From: CAZKTS01 sp964555735
GTDB taxonomy: Bacteria; Actinomycetota; Acidimicrobiia; IMCC26256; PALSA-555
Length of the DNA stretch: 31,127 nt
Direction: 5' to 3'
NCBI GenBank assembly: GCA_964555735.1
Contig: CAZKTS010000073.1
Coordinates: 1-31,127, forward strand
The translations under genes were made by a program, and so were the position numbers. Positions 22,750 to 30,314 of the stretch are shown here, piece by piece (positions within the stretch are counted from its first letter, which is position 1; each line of letters begins with the position of its first letter). Below the pieces are notes generated by a model. That model was not told where the DNA came from. It saw nothing but the letters and a program-made list of their open reading frames with translations, and did no database searches.

Positions 22750-24357
22750 ATGAGCCGGTTGATCTCCGAGTCCAACCGCAAGTGGTGGACCGTCGTCGCG
22801 ATGTCGGGCGTGATGATCGCGCTGACGCTCGACTTCTTCGGCCTCACGGTCGCGCTCCCCCAGATCGGCCACGATCTCGACTGCTCCACCGAGACGCTGC
22901 TCTGGACGATGAACGCCTACCTCCTCGCGTTCGTGTCGCCCATGATCGCGATCGGGCGCCTGGCCGACATCTTCGGGCGCCGCAAGGTCGTGCTGCTCGG
23001 CATCGCGTTCTTCGTGGTCGGCTCCGCGCTCTGCGCCGCGGCCGACAGCGATCTCTTCTTGATCGGCGCGCGGGTCATCCAGGGCCTCGGCGGTGGCGCG
23101 ATCTTCGTCACCTCGGTCTCGATCGTGAACAACGCCTTCCCGCCCGACGAGCGCGCCAAGGCGCTCGGCATCTGGTCCGGGGTGGGCCTGCTCGGATCCG
23201 CGATGGGCCCGTTCATCGCCGGGATCCTCACCGAGTACGCGTCGTGGCGCTGGTTCTTCTTGCTCAACATCCCGATCGGCGTCGCCACCTTCCTGGTCAC
23301 GCTCGCATCGGTCGAGGAGTCGCGCGACGAGTCGTACACGGGCGGGATCGACTGGTGGGGCACGCTGCTGCTGATCCTCGGGTTCGCCCCGCTGATCTTC
23401 GGCATCCAGCAGGGCGCGCAGTCCGGCTGGACCGCACCGGAGGTGCTCGGCGGGATCGTCGTCGGCGTGGTGTCGCTGGCGCTGTTCGTGGTCGTCGAGC
23501 TGCGCACGAAGAAGCGCACGCCGCTCGTCCAGTTCTCGCTGTTCCGCGACATCCGCTTCGCCGGCGCCAACACGATCGCGTTCCTCGGCAACTGGCAGTT
23601 CGGCACCATCCTGTTCTTCCTCACCCTCTACATGCAGAACGTGCTCTCGCTCGACCCGGTCGAGGCGGGCATGGTGTTCCTGACGTTCAGCATCCCGCTC
23701 GTCGTGATGTCGCCGATCGGCGGACGCATGGTGGCGAGGTACGGCGCGCAGGTGCTCATGTCGCTCGGCATGGCGCTCATCGCGGTGGGGATCGCGTGCT
23801 TCGCCGTCCTCGGTGTCGACTCGGGCATCGGGCTGGTGATCGTCGGCCTCCTCTTCGCCGGCTTCGGGCAGGGCTTCGCGTACAACCTGTCGAACACGGC
23901 CGGCATGGAGTCGATGCCCGACGCCCAGGCCGGCATCGCGTCCGGTGTCCTCCAGACCTCGCGGCTGATGGGCATCGTCATCGGGCTCGCCATCTCGGGC
24001 GCGGTGTTCCGCGGCCTCGAGAACGACGAGATGTTCAGCCGCTTCTCGGCCGCCGGGGCGCACCTCACGGGCAGCGAGCGCGACACGGTCCGCGGCCTCT
24101 TGTCCGGCTCCGACGCGGCACGCGACCAGCTCGCGAAGCTGGCGCCCGCGGCGAAGGACGCGGTCGACAGCATCGTCGACGCCGCGTTCGTGCGGGGGCA
24201 GCGGGGCGTGATGATCCTCGGCGTGCTCATCTGCATGGTCGGCGTCTGGACCGCGCTGTGGGGGCGGGCCCGCACCGCCAAGGCGCGCGAGCAGCACGTC
24301 CACCGGGTCGCCCACGGCTTCTCGCACGCCTCGTACCGCCCGGCCACTCGCTCCTAG
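22750..24357 (+). CDS. MFS transporter, DHA2 (EmrB/QacA-like, 14-TM) family
   Basis: This 535-residue integral membrane protein has about 14 hydrophobic segments. The drug/H+ antiporter motif A is seen as GRLADIFGRRK after TM2, motif C as GVGLLGSAMGPFIAGIL in TM5, and VALPQIGHDLDCSTETLLWTMNAYLL in TM1-2 is characteristic. A large loop after TM13 contains the usual charged residues. It would export an amphipathic compound in exchange for protons. Its position divergent from the LpxO-like gene allows, but does not prove, a role in exporting a lipid precursor. Its stop codon interlocks with the helicase stop in a shared CTAG. Confidence 0.93.
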   Translation: MSRLISESNRKWWTVVAMSGVMIALTLDFFGLTVALPQIGHDLDCSTETLLWTMNAYLLAFVSPMIAIGRLADIFGRRKVVLLGIAFFVVGSALCAAADSDLFLIGARVIQGLGGGAIFVTSVSIVNNAFPPDERAKALGIWSGVGLLGSAMGPFIAGILTEYASWRWFFLLNIPIGVATFLVTLASVEESRDESYTGGIDWWGTLLLILGFAPLIFGIQQGAQSGWTAPEVLGGIVVGVVSLALFVVVELRTKKRTPLVQFSLFRDIRFAGANTIAFLGNWQFGTILFFLTLYMQNVLSLDPVEAGMVFLTFSIPLVVMSPIGGRMVARYGAQVLMSLGMALIAVGIACFAVLGVDSGIGLVIVGLLFAGFGQGFAYNLSNTAGMESMPDAQAGIASGVLQTSRLMGIVIGLAISGAVFRGLENDEMFSRFSAAGAHLTGSERDTVRGLLSGSDAARDQLAKLAPAAKDAVDSIVDAAFVRGQRGVMILGVLICMVGVWTALWGRARTAKAREQHVHRVAHGFSHASYRPATRS

Positions 24358-26348
24358 TCGACCACCGCCGCGGCCGTGGCGGTCGCGTGCTCGAGGAACT
24401 CGCGCGCCACCTCGGGGTCGACGACGCGCTTCATCGGCGGGAGCGCGTCCAGCAGGACGCTCCGGTAGCCCGCCGTCGCGAGGCGGCGGTCGAGCACGGC
24501 CACCACTCCGTGGTCGTCGCGCCGGCGGATGAGCCGACCGGCACCCTGTGCGAGCACCAGCGCGGTGGCCGGCAGATCGACGTCGCGGAACCCGTCACCG
24601 CCGGCCGCTTCGGCCGCCTCGCGCCGCGCCTGCTCGAGCGGCTCGTCCGGGCGCGTGAACGGCAGGCGATCGATCACCACCAGCACGCAGGACGGCCCGG
24701 GGATGTCGAGGCCCATCCAGAACGCGCGGGTGGCGACCAGACACGACGTCTCGTCGGCGGCGAAAGCCTCGATGAGCCGGGCCGCGGCCTCTTCGCCCTG
24801 TCGGAGCACGGTGTGGTCGGTGCGCTCGCCGAGGACCTCGGCGAAGGCGTGCACCGCCCGCCACGACGTGCAGAGCACGAGCGTCCGCCCACCCGCTGCG
24901 GTCACGAGGTCGCAGAGCTCGTCGGCCGCGGCGTCCTGCCAGTCGGGTTGGCGGGGATCAGGGAGGTGCCGCGGCACGTAGAGCATCGCCTGCGCCTTGT
25001 AGTCGAACGGCGTCTCGACGTGCTCGGCGACGTACCCCAGGCCTGGTTTCGGCCGCGTCGGCGGGTCGTCCTCCGCGTCCTCGTCGCCGTCATCGGTCCC
25101 GACGCTCCGCGCCGACGACCGGGGCCCGGGTGTCGCGTCGGGATCGAGCCCGAGGCGACGCGCCAGCGGCTCGAACCGCGCGCCGGGCCCGAGCGTGGCC
25201 GAGACCATCACGGTCGGCACCTGCGCGAACAGGAGCGGGGCGAGGCGCCCGCCGATCGCGACCGGTGCCAGCTGGAGCGAGCGGCGCTCCGTGCCCTCCA
25301 CCCACACGACCTCGCCCTCGGCCGGCGCCCGCAGGCGTCGCACGGCCTCGAGCCGGGCCGACGCGAGCCGGGCGGCCTGCACCGCCATCGCCGACGGCTC
25401 GCCGTCGCGCTTCGGGACGGCCACGGGCGCGAGCCGCTCCGCGAGGGCGTCGAGCACCGTGTCGAGCGGCGCGGCCTCGGGATTGACCCGACCGTCGAGG
25501 TCGTCGAGCGCGGCGTCGAGTCGGTCGGCGACCTGCGCCACGGCGTCGGCATCCGCCCGGGGCGCGTCGGCACGGCGGAGCCGCCCGGCGAGCTGGCGCA
25601 GTCCGGCGGCCGAGAGCTCGGTGCCCAGGGCGCCGGTCGCGGTGCCGTCGAACGTGTGCGCCTCGTCGATGACGACGACGTCGTGCTCGGGCAGGAGCAC
25701 GCCACCCGTGGCGAGGTGCGCGCAGTAGAGCGCGTGGTTCACGACCACGACGTCGGCCTCGGCGGCACGCGCCCGGGCGAGCTCGGCGAAGCAGTCCTCG
25801 CCGTGCGCGCAGCGCTTCGCGCCGGGGCACTCGTTCGGCCCGCAGGTCACCGCCCGCCACGATGCGGGGGCGACGGCATCGGACAGCTCCGCGACATCCC
25901 CGGTGTCCGCGTCGGCGGCGAATCGCTCGAGCCGCTCCAGGTCCGCGGCGAAGTCGGGACCGGGTCGTTCGTCGAACAGCGCTTCTCCACCCTGGGCCGC
26001 GTCGAGGCGGGCGAGGCACAGGTAGTTGGAGCGCCCCTTCACGAGCGCGGTCGAGAACGCCACGCCCGAGTGCTCGTGGAGATGCGGCAGGTCCTTGCGC
26101 CAGAGCTGGTCCTGGAGTGCGAGCGTGGCCGTCGCCACCACCGCGCGGGCGCCCGACGCGAGGACCGGCGCGAGGTAGGCGAGGCTCTTGCCGGAGCCCG
26201 TCGGCGCCTCGGCGACGAGGTGATGACGGCCTTCGATCGCGGCGGCCACCGCTTCGGCCAACCTCCGCTGACCCGGGCGCTCGTCGCCACCCAACGCCGC
26301 GACCGCCCGGTCGAGGACGTCGAGCGTCGCCGCACCGGATCGGATCAT
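24354..26348 (-). CDS. DinG/XPD-type ATP-dependent DNA helicase with Fe-S cluster
   Basis: This is a 664-residue superfamily 2 helicase. Walker A appears as EAPTGSGKSLAYLAP near residue 50, and the DEAH box as VVIDEAHTF. Between them four Cys (CGPNECPGAKRCAHGEDC, spacing 4-5-5) make the Fe-S domain of the DinG/XPD family. Later motifs include VMVSATL, TLVLCTSW, FWMGLDIPG and LAQGAGRLIRR. It unwinds 5'-tailed DNA and R-loop-like structures in repair. Length and motif set are complete. The start is ATG 26348, with TACGCT 7 bases upstream and no Shine-Dalgarno. It is divergent from the molybdoenzyme gene. Confidence 0.94.
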   Translation of the reverse strand: MIRSGAATLDVLDRAVAALGGDERPGQRRLAEAVAAAIEGRHHLVAEAPTGSGKSLAYLAPVLASGARAVVATATLALQDQLWRKDLPHLHEHSGVAFSTALVKGRSNYLCLARLDAAQGGEALFDERPGPDFAADLERLERFAADADTGDVAELSDAVAPASWRAVTCGPNECPGAKRCAHGEDCFAELARARAAEADVVVVNHALYCAHLATGGVLLPEHDVVVIDEAHTFDGTATGALGTELSAAGLRQLAGRLRRADAPRADADAVAQVADRLDAALDDLDGRVNPEAAPLDTVLDALAERLAPVAVPKRDGEPSAMAVQAARLASARLEAVRRLRAPAEGEVVWVEGTERRSLQLAPVAIGGRLAPLLFAQVPTVMVSATLGPGARFEPLARRLGLDPDATPGPRSSARSVGTDDGDEDAEDDPPTRPKPGLGYVAEHVETPFDYKAQAMLYVPRHLPDPRQPDWQDAAADELCDLVTAAGGRTLVLCTSWRAVHAFAEVLGERTDHTVLRQGEEAAARLIEAFAADETSCLVATRAFWMGLDIPGPSCVLVVIDRLPFTRPDEPLEQARREAAEAAGGDGFRDVDLPATALVLAQGAGRLIRRRDDHGVVAVLDRRLATAGYRSVLLDALPPMKRVVDPEVAREFLEHATATAAAVVD

Positions 26349-26355
26349 CGTCGGG

Positions 26356-26361
26356 AGCGTA
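26356..26361 (-). promoter_or_regulatory. Candidate -10 hexamer TACGCT for the helicase gene
   Basis: TACGCT on the minus strand ends 7 bases before the ATG at 26348, another leaderless arrangement. Confidence 0.45.
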
Positions 26362-26389
26362 GGAGACCCACGACGCCGCTAGCCTCCAT

Positions 26390-26395
26390 CGGCGG
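26390..26395 (+). promoter_or_regulatory. Candidate -10 hexamer TAGCCT for the molybdoenzyme operon
   Basis: TAGCCT would place the transcript start near 26402, leaving about 30 bases of leader that include a GGGGGGA Shine-Dalgarno just before the ATG at 26433. It is one of the few promoters here that gives a normal leader. Confidence 0.35.
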
Positions 26396-26432
26396 ATCGA
26401 GCTCGCGAGGCGAGCGCATCACCGGGGGGACG

Positions 26433-28655
26433 ATGACGACGTCGGAGATCCACTACCGCACGTGCTCGCTGTGCGAGGCGATGTGCGGGCTCGAGGTGAA
26501 GGTCGACGACGGGCGGGTCACGCGCATCCGGCCCGATCGCGACGACGTCTGGAGCAAGGGCTACATCTGCCCGAAGGGCACGACCCTCGGTCACCTCTAC
26601 GAGGACCCCGACCGCCTCCGCGTGCCCATGATCCGCGACGGCGACGAGTGGCGCGAGGTCAGCTGGTCGGAGGCGTTCGCGCGCTGCGAAGAGCTGATCC
26701 ACGGCGTCGTGCAGGAGCACGGCCTCGCGGCGATGACGGCGTACATCGGGAACCCGACCGTCCACAACTTCTCGCTCGGGCGCTACGTGGGGCTCTTCAT
26801 GGGCCTCGCCGCGTTCCCCATGATCTACTCCGCCGGGACCGTGGACCAGTGGCCCAAGAACGTCTCGTGCGCGCTCATGTACGGCAACATGTGGTCGATC
26901 CCCGCGCCCGACGTGCAGCGCACCGACTACTTCCTCGTGATGGGCGCGAACCCCCACGCGTCGCAGGGCAGCCTGCTCGCGTGCCCCGACCTCTTGGGCG
27001 AGATCGAGCGCATCCGCGAGCGCGGCGGGCGCACCGTGGTCATCGATCCGCGTCGCACGGGCACCGCCGAGCGTGCCGACGAGTGGGTGCCGATCGTGCC
27101 CGGCACCGACGCCGCGTTCCTGCTCGCGGTGCTGCACGTGCTGTTCGAGGACGACCTCGTCGACCTGGGCGACGTCGCCGACATCGTCGACCACCTCGAC
27201 GGGGTCCGCGAGGCCGCGGCCGGGTTCTCCCCCGATGCCGTCGCGGCCACCTGTCGGGTCCCCGCCGACACGATCCGACGCCTCGCGCACGAGCTCGCCG
27301 CCGCGCCGAGCGGGGTCGTGTACGGGCGCATCGGCCTCTGCAACCAGGAGTTCGGCACGCTCTCGTCGTGGCTCATCGACGTCGTCAACATCGTCACCGG
27401 CAACTTCGATCGCGCCGGCGGCATGATGTTCGGGAACCCGATCGCCTGGCCGCTGGCATCGCTGCCCAACCCCACGTGGGCCGACGGCTACGAGTTCGGT
27501 CGTTGGCACAGCCGCGTACGTGGCGCTCCGGAAGTGCTCGGCCAGGTGCCGGTGTCGTGCCTCGCGGAGGAGATCGCCACGCCCGGCGACGGCCAGCTGA
27601 AGGGCTTGATCACCATCGCGGGCAACCCCGTCATCAGCGCGCCCGACGCGGCGCAGCTGGATGCCGCGCTCCCGATGCTCGACTGCATGATCAGCGTCGA
27701 CAACTACCTCAACGAGACGACTCGCCACGCCCACGTCATCCTGCCGGGACTCGCGGCGCTGGAGCAGCCGCACCACGACGAGATGATCTGGTCCTGGGCG
27801 GCACGCAGCGCCGGCAACTACTCGCCGCCGGTCTTCCCGCGCGACGACCGGCCGCACGAATGGGAGATCCTGACCCGACTCGGCGCGTACGTGGCGGGCA
27901 TGCACGACGCCGACGTCGATGTGCGCATGCTCGACGACGGGTTCTTCTCGGCGCTCGTCGAGGCGCAGGGACTGGACGCCGCGGCCGTCCTGGCGTCGTA
28001 TGCCGGCACCGAGCTCGAAGCCGGCGGACCCGAGCGGATCCTCGACCTCACGATCCGCACCGGTCCCTGGGGCGACCGTTACGGCGAGCGGCCCGATGGC
28101 CTCACGCGCCAGTCGTTCGTGGACGCACCGCACGGGATCGACCTCGGTCCGATGGTGCCCCGCGCGCGCGAGGTGGTCTGCACGCCGAACGGACGCATCG
28201 ATCTCGCGCCGGCGTACATCACCGCCGACGTGCCCCGCCTCCGAGAGCGGCTCGACCGCGACACCGACGGGCTCGTCTTGATCAGCCGCCGCCACGTCCG
28301 GTCGAACAACTCCTGGATGCACAACGTCAAGGTGCTGGTCAAGGGCAAGGACCGGTGCACGTTGCTCGTCCACCCCGAGGACGCCGCGCGCGTCGGACTC
28401 GCCGACGGCGGTGTCGCTCGGGTGAGCTCGGAGGCCGGCTCGATCGAGACGCCGGTCGAGGTGAGCGACGAGATGATGCCCGGGGTGGTCAGCCTTCCCC
28501 ACGGATGGGGCCACGACGTCGAAGGCATCCGGATGTCGGTGGCCCGCGAGCACGCCGGCGTCAACAACAACCTGCTGGCGCCGGGCCACCTCGTCGACGA
28601 GATCTCGGGCAACGCGGTGGTGAACGGGATCCCGGTCGAGGTGGTGCCCGCGTGA
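26433..28655 (+). CDS. Molybdopterin-dependent oxidoreductase (formate dehydrogenase/DMSO reductase superfamily)
   Basis: The 740-residue protein has an N-terminal [4Fe-4S] site at Cys11, Cys14, Cys18 and Cys46 (CSLCEAMC ... GYICPKG). The molybdopterin domains follow, with YFLVMGANPHASQG, VVIDPRRTGTAERAD, GTDAAFLLAVLH, LKGLITIAGNPVISAP and a C-terminal dinucleotide-binding cap (LISRRHVRSNNSWMHN, VSLPHGWGHD, NNNLLAPGHLVDEISG). Cys146 in KNVSC is at the position of the Mo-coordinating Cys/Sec of formate dehydrogenases. There is no Tat signal, so it is cytoplasmic. No electron-transfer or membrane subunits are encoded next to it, so the partner and substrate are unknown. It is the first gene of a likely operon; the frame runs far upstream but real coding starts at 26433. 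Confidence 0.92.
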   Translation: MTTSEIHYRTCSLCEAMCGLEVKVDDGRVTRIRPDRDDVWSKGYICPKGTTLGHLYEDPDRLRVPMIRDGDEWREVSWSEAFARCEELIHGVVQEHGLAAMTAYIGNPTVHNFSLGRYVGLFMGLAAFPMIYSAGTVDQWPKNVSCALMYGNMWSIPAPDVQRTDYFLVMGANPHASQGSLLACPDLLGEIERIRERGGRTVVIDPRRTGTAERADEWVPIVPGTDAAFLLAVLHVLFEDDLVDLGDVADIVDHLDGVREAAAGFSPDAVAATCRVPADTIRRLAHELAAAPSGVVYGRIGLCNQEFGTLSSWLIDVVNIVTGNFDRAGGMMFGNPIAWPLASLPNPTWADGYEFGRWHSRVRGAPEVLGQVPVSCLAEEIATPGDGQLKGLITIAGNPVISAPDAAQLDAALPMLDCMISVDNYLNETTRHAHVILPGLAALEQPHHDEMIWSWAARSAGNYSPPVFPRDDRPHEWEILTRLGAYVAGMHDADVDVRMLDDGFFSALVEAQGLDAAAVLASYAGTELEAGGPERILDLTIRTGPWGDRYGERPDGLTRQSFVDAPHGIDLGPMVPRAREVVCTPNGRIDLAPAYITADVPRLRERLDRDTDGLVLISRRHVRSNNSWMHNVKVLVKGKDRCTLLVHPEDAARVGLADGGVARVSSEAGSIETPVEVSDEMMPGVVSLPHGWGHDVEGIRMSVAREHAGVNNNLLAPGHLVDEISGNAVVNGIPVEVVPA

Positions 28656-28658
28656 CAT

Positions 28659-28690
28659 GCTCGCGGCCCGCCGCAGGAGGGCCGCCGAGC
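28659..28690 (+). other. Intercistronic hairpin after the molybdoenzyme gene
   Basis: GCTCGCGGCC at 28659-28668 pairs with 28680-28690 with one bulged base, forming a roughly 10-bp GC-rich stem 3 bases after the stop codon. Without a T-tract it may stabilise or partly attenuate the operon mRNA instead of ending it. Confidence 0.4.
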
Positions 28691-28706
28691 GAGCAGAGGG
28701 AGCGCC

Positions 28707-28904
28707 GTGGACGACCTGAGCCCGATCGAGCAGGAGTGCATGCGCTGCCAGCAGCGCGAGCCCATGCGCTTCGCGGGGCTCTGCTCGTCGTGTCGCACGA
28801 CGCTCCACGCCACGTTCGCGGCGGAGGGGCGCACCATCGAGGTCGCGGCCTACGAGCCGAAGATGAACGTCACGCCCAACGCCGTGGCCCTGAAGGATGA
28901 CTGA
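28707..28904 (+). CDS. Small zinc-ribbon-like protein
   Basis: This 65-residue protein has two CxxC knuckles (CMRC and CSSC, separated by 12 residues) that could bind one zinc, followed by a short helix and a tail ending NVTPNAVALKDD. GTG 28707 has GGGAG upstream. It lies 51 bases after the molybdoenzyme gene and overlaps the VOC gene by 8 bases. The role is unknown; such small ribbons bind nucleic acid or protein partners. Confidence 0.75.
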   Translation: MDDLSPIEQECMRCQQREPMRFAGLCSSCRTTLHATFAAEGRTIEVAAYEPKMNVTPNAVALKDD

Positions 28905-29313
28905 CCCGACGCCACCCCGACTGACCGCAGCGGGGAAGGTCGGTTGGTTGCGCGGCATCATCTTCGACGCCACGGATCCCGCCGGGCTCGCCCGGTTCTG
29001 GTGCGCGCTGCTCGGCGTCGAGCTCAACGAGCGCATGTGTCAGCCGCCCGACTGGTACGAGACCCATCGCGGCGACAGCGGCGTGGTGCTCGGGTTCCAG
29101 CCCGTCCCGGCCGACGGTGCTCCCCCACCGCGCCTCCGTCTCGACGTCGAGGTCCCCGAGCTGGACGAGCCGACGGCGAAGGCGATCGAGCTCGGTGCCC
29201 ACCTGCTCGACGTCGTGCGCTTCCGCCCCGGCGAGGAGCACCGTGTGTTCGCGGACCCCGAGGGCAACCAGTTCAACCTCGTGCTGCCCTTCCCCCCCGA
29301 CGCCGACTCCTGA
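28897..29313 (+). CDS. VOC-superfamily (glyoxalase/bleomycin-resistance-like) protein
   Basis: The 138-residue product has the paired beta-alpha-beta-beta-beta layout of the vicinal oxygen chelate fold: LRGIIFDATDPAGLARFWCALLGVEL at the start, RLRLDVEVPELDEPTAKAIELGA in the middle, and VFADPEGNQFNLVLPF at the end with a Glu-containing C-terminal strand. Classical metal ligands are only partly recognisable. Members are dioxygenases, isomerases or binding proteins; none can be singled out. It overlaps the zinc-ribbon gene by 8 bases and is followed after 8 bases by the Coq4-like gene, so it sits within the operon. Confidence 0.87.
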   Translation: MTDPTPPRLTAAGKVGWLRGIIFDATDPAGLARFWCALLGVELNERMCQPPDWYETHRGDSGVVLGFQPVPADGAPPPRLRLDVEVPELDEPTAKAIELGAHLLDVVRFRPGEEHRVFADPEGNQFNLVLPFPPDADS

Positions 29314-29321
29314 GCCCGGTC

Positions 29322-30314
29322 GTGCGGCCTCCCCCTCCGGCACAACCCGACACCGACCAGACGCGCGCGATCTGCGGCGCCATCATCGGCGCGTACCGCA
29401 GCGCAGGTGCCGTACCGAGCCCGGACGAGCTCGGGCTCCTGACCGCCTTCGCGTCGATCGTGTTCGGCGCGACGTTCGATGCCGCGACGGTCGATCCCGT
29501 GTCACCCACCGAGCTCGCCGCGGTGATCACCGATCCGGTGATGCAGGCGATGACGCTGCGGCTCATGGGCACGCTCGAGTTCGCGATGCTCGCCCCTCCC
29601 CCTGGCCTCCCCGACGCGGTGCTGGCCTACGCGAAGGCCCTCAACGTCGAGGAACCGATGCTCGAGGCCGCGTCGGACCGCGCCCAAGAGCACGTCGCCG
29701 AGATGTACGCCGACATCCAGCGACACAGCTGGTACAACCACGAGACCGCGCGCCGTCTCTTCGAAGGTCGCTTCGGCGAGATCATCGGGTCGCGGCTCGC
29801 GATGCTGGGTGGTCCGGAGGACGAAGAGCTCGCCCGGAAGTGGCGTGGCCTCGGCGAGTGCGCGGCGGGCAGCTGGGGTCGGGGCGTCTACGACTTCTAT
29901 CTCGCCAACGGATTCGCGTTCCCCGGCGAGCACGGCGCGATCCGGGTGGTCGGCGCGGAGCACGACTGGGTCCACGTGCTCGCCGGCTACGACACCAGCC
30001 CCGAGGGCGAGATCGACGTGTTCTCGTTCATCGCCGCGTCGATGCGAAGCGAGGAAGGCTTCGCGATGCTCTTCACCACGCTCGGCATCTTCCAGAACGG
30101 GACCATCCACCACGTCGCCGGCGAAGAGATCACCAACGCCACCACCGGCGCGCTCAGCGCCCCCGGCGCGTTCGCTCGCATCGCCGACGCGTTCCGCCGG
30201 GGCCGCGCCACGACCGACGACGTCCTCGGTGACGTCGATCACTTCGCGTGGAAAGACGTCCCGCTCGAGGACGCGCGCGCACGCCTCGACGTGCTCCCGC
30301 GATCGGTCACCTAG
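29322..30314 (+). CDS. Coq4-like protein with HDxxH-x11-E metal motif
   Basis: This is a 330-residue, mostly helical protein. The diagnostic feature is H214-D-W-V-H218 followed after 11 residues by E230, exactly the HDxxH(x11)E metal motif of Coq4. It is preceded by GSWGRGVYDFYLANGFAFPG, which resembles the Coq4 segment before the motif. Coq4 works in ubiquinone biosynthesis, where it is proposed to replace the ring carboxyl by hydroxyl. Actinobacteria normally make menaquinone, so a different substrate is likely. GTG 29322 is the probable start because the preceding gene ends 8 bases earlier; I see no strong Shine-Dalgarno. Its 3' end overlaps the convergent MFS gene by 8 bases. Confidence 0.75.
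   Translation: MRPPPPAQPDTDQTRAICGAIIGAYRSAGAVPSPDELGLLTAFASIVFGATFDAATVDPVSPTELAAVITDPVMQAMTLRLMGTLEFAMLAPPPGLPDAVLAYAKALNVEEPMLEAASDRAQEHVAEMYADIQRHSWYNHETARRLFEGRFGEIIGSRLAMLGGPEDEELARKWRGLGECAAGSWGRGVYDFYLANGFAFPGEHGAIRVVGAEHDWVHVLAGYDTSPEGEIDVFSFIAASMRSEEGFAMLFTTLGIFQNGTIHHVAGEEITNATTGALSAPGAFARIADAFRRGRATTDDVLGDVDHFAWKDVPLEDARARLDVLPRSVT

Noticed and set aside
22720..24327. Long minus-strand open frame opposite the MFS gene
   Set aside because: Its translation is Asp/Glu/His/Arg-rich without domains, as expected from the antisense of a GC-rich gene, while the plus strand encodes a clear 14-TM transporter.
22782..26432. Very long open frame leading into the molybdoenzyme gene
   Set aside because: It is Arg/His-rich low-complexity translation across the MFS and helicase genes. 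Family sequence, promoter and ribosome site all place the start at 26433.
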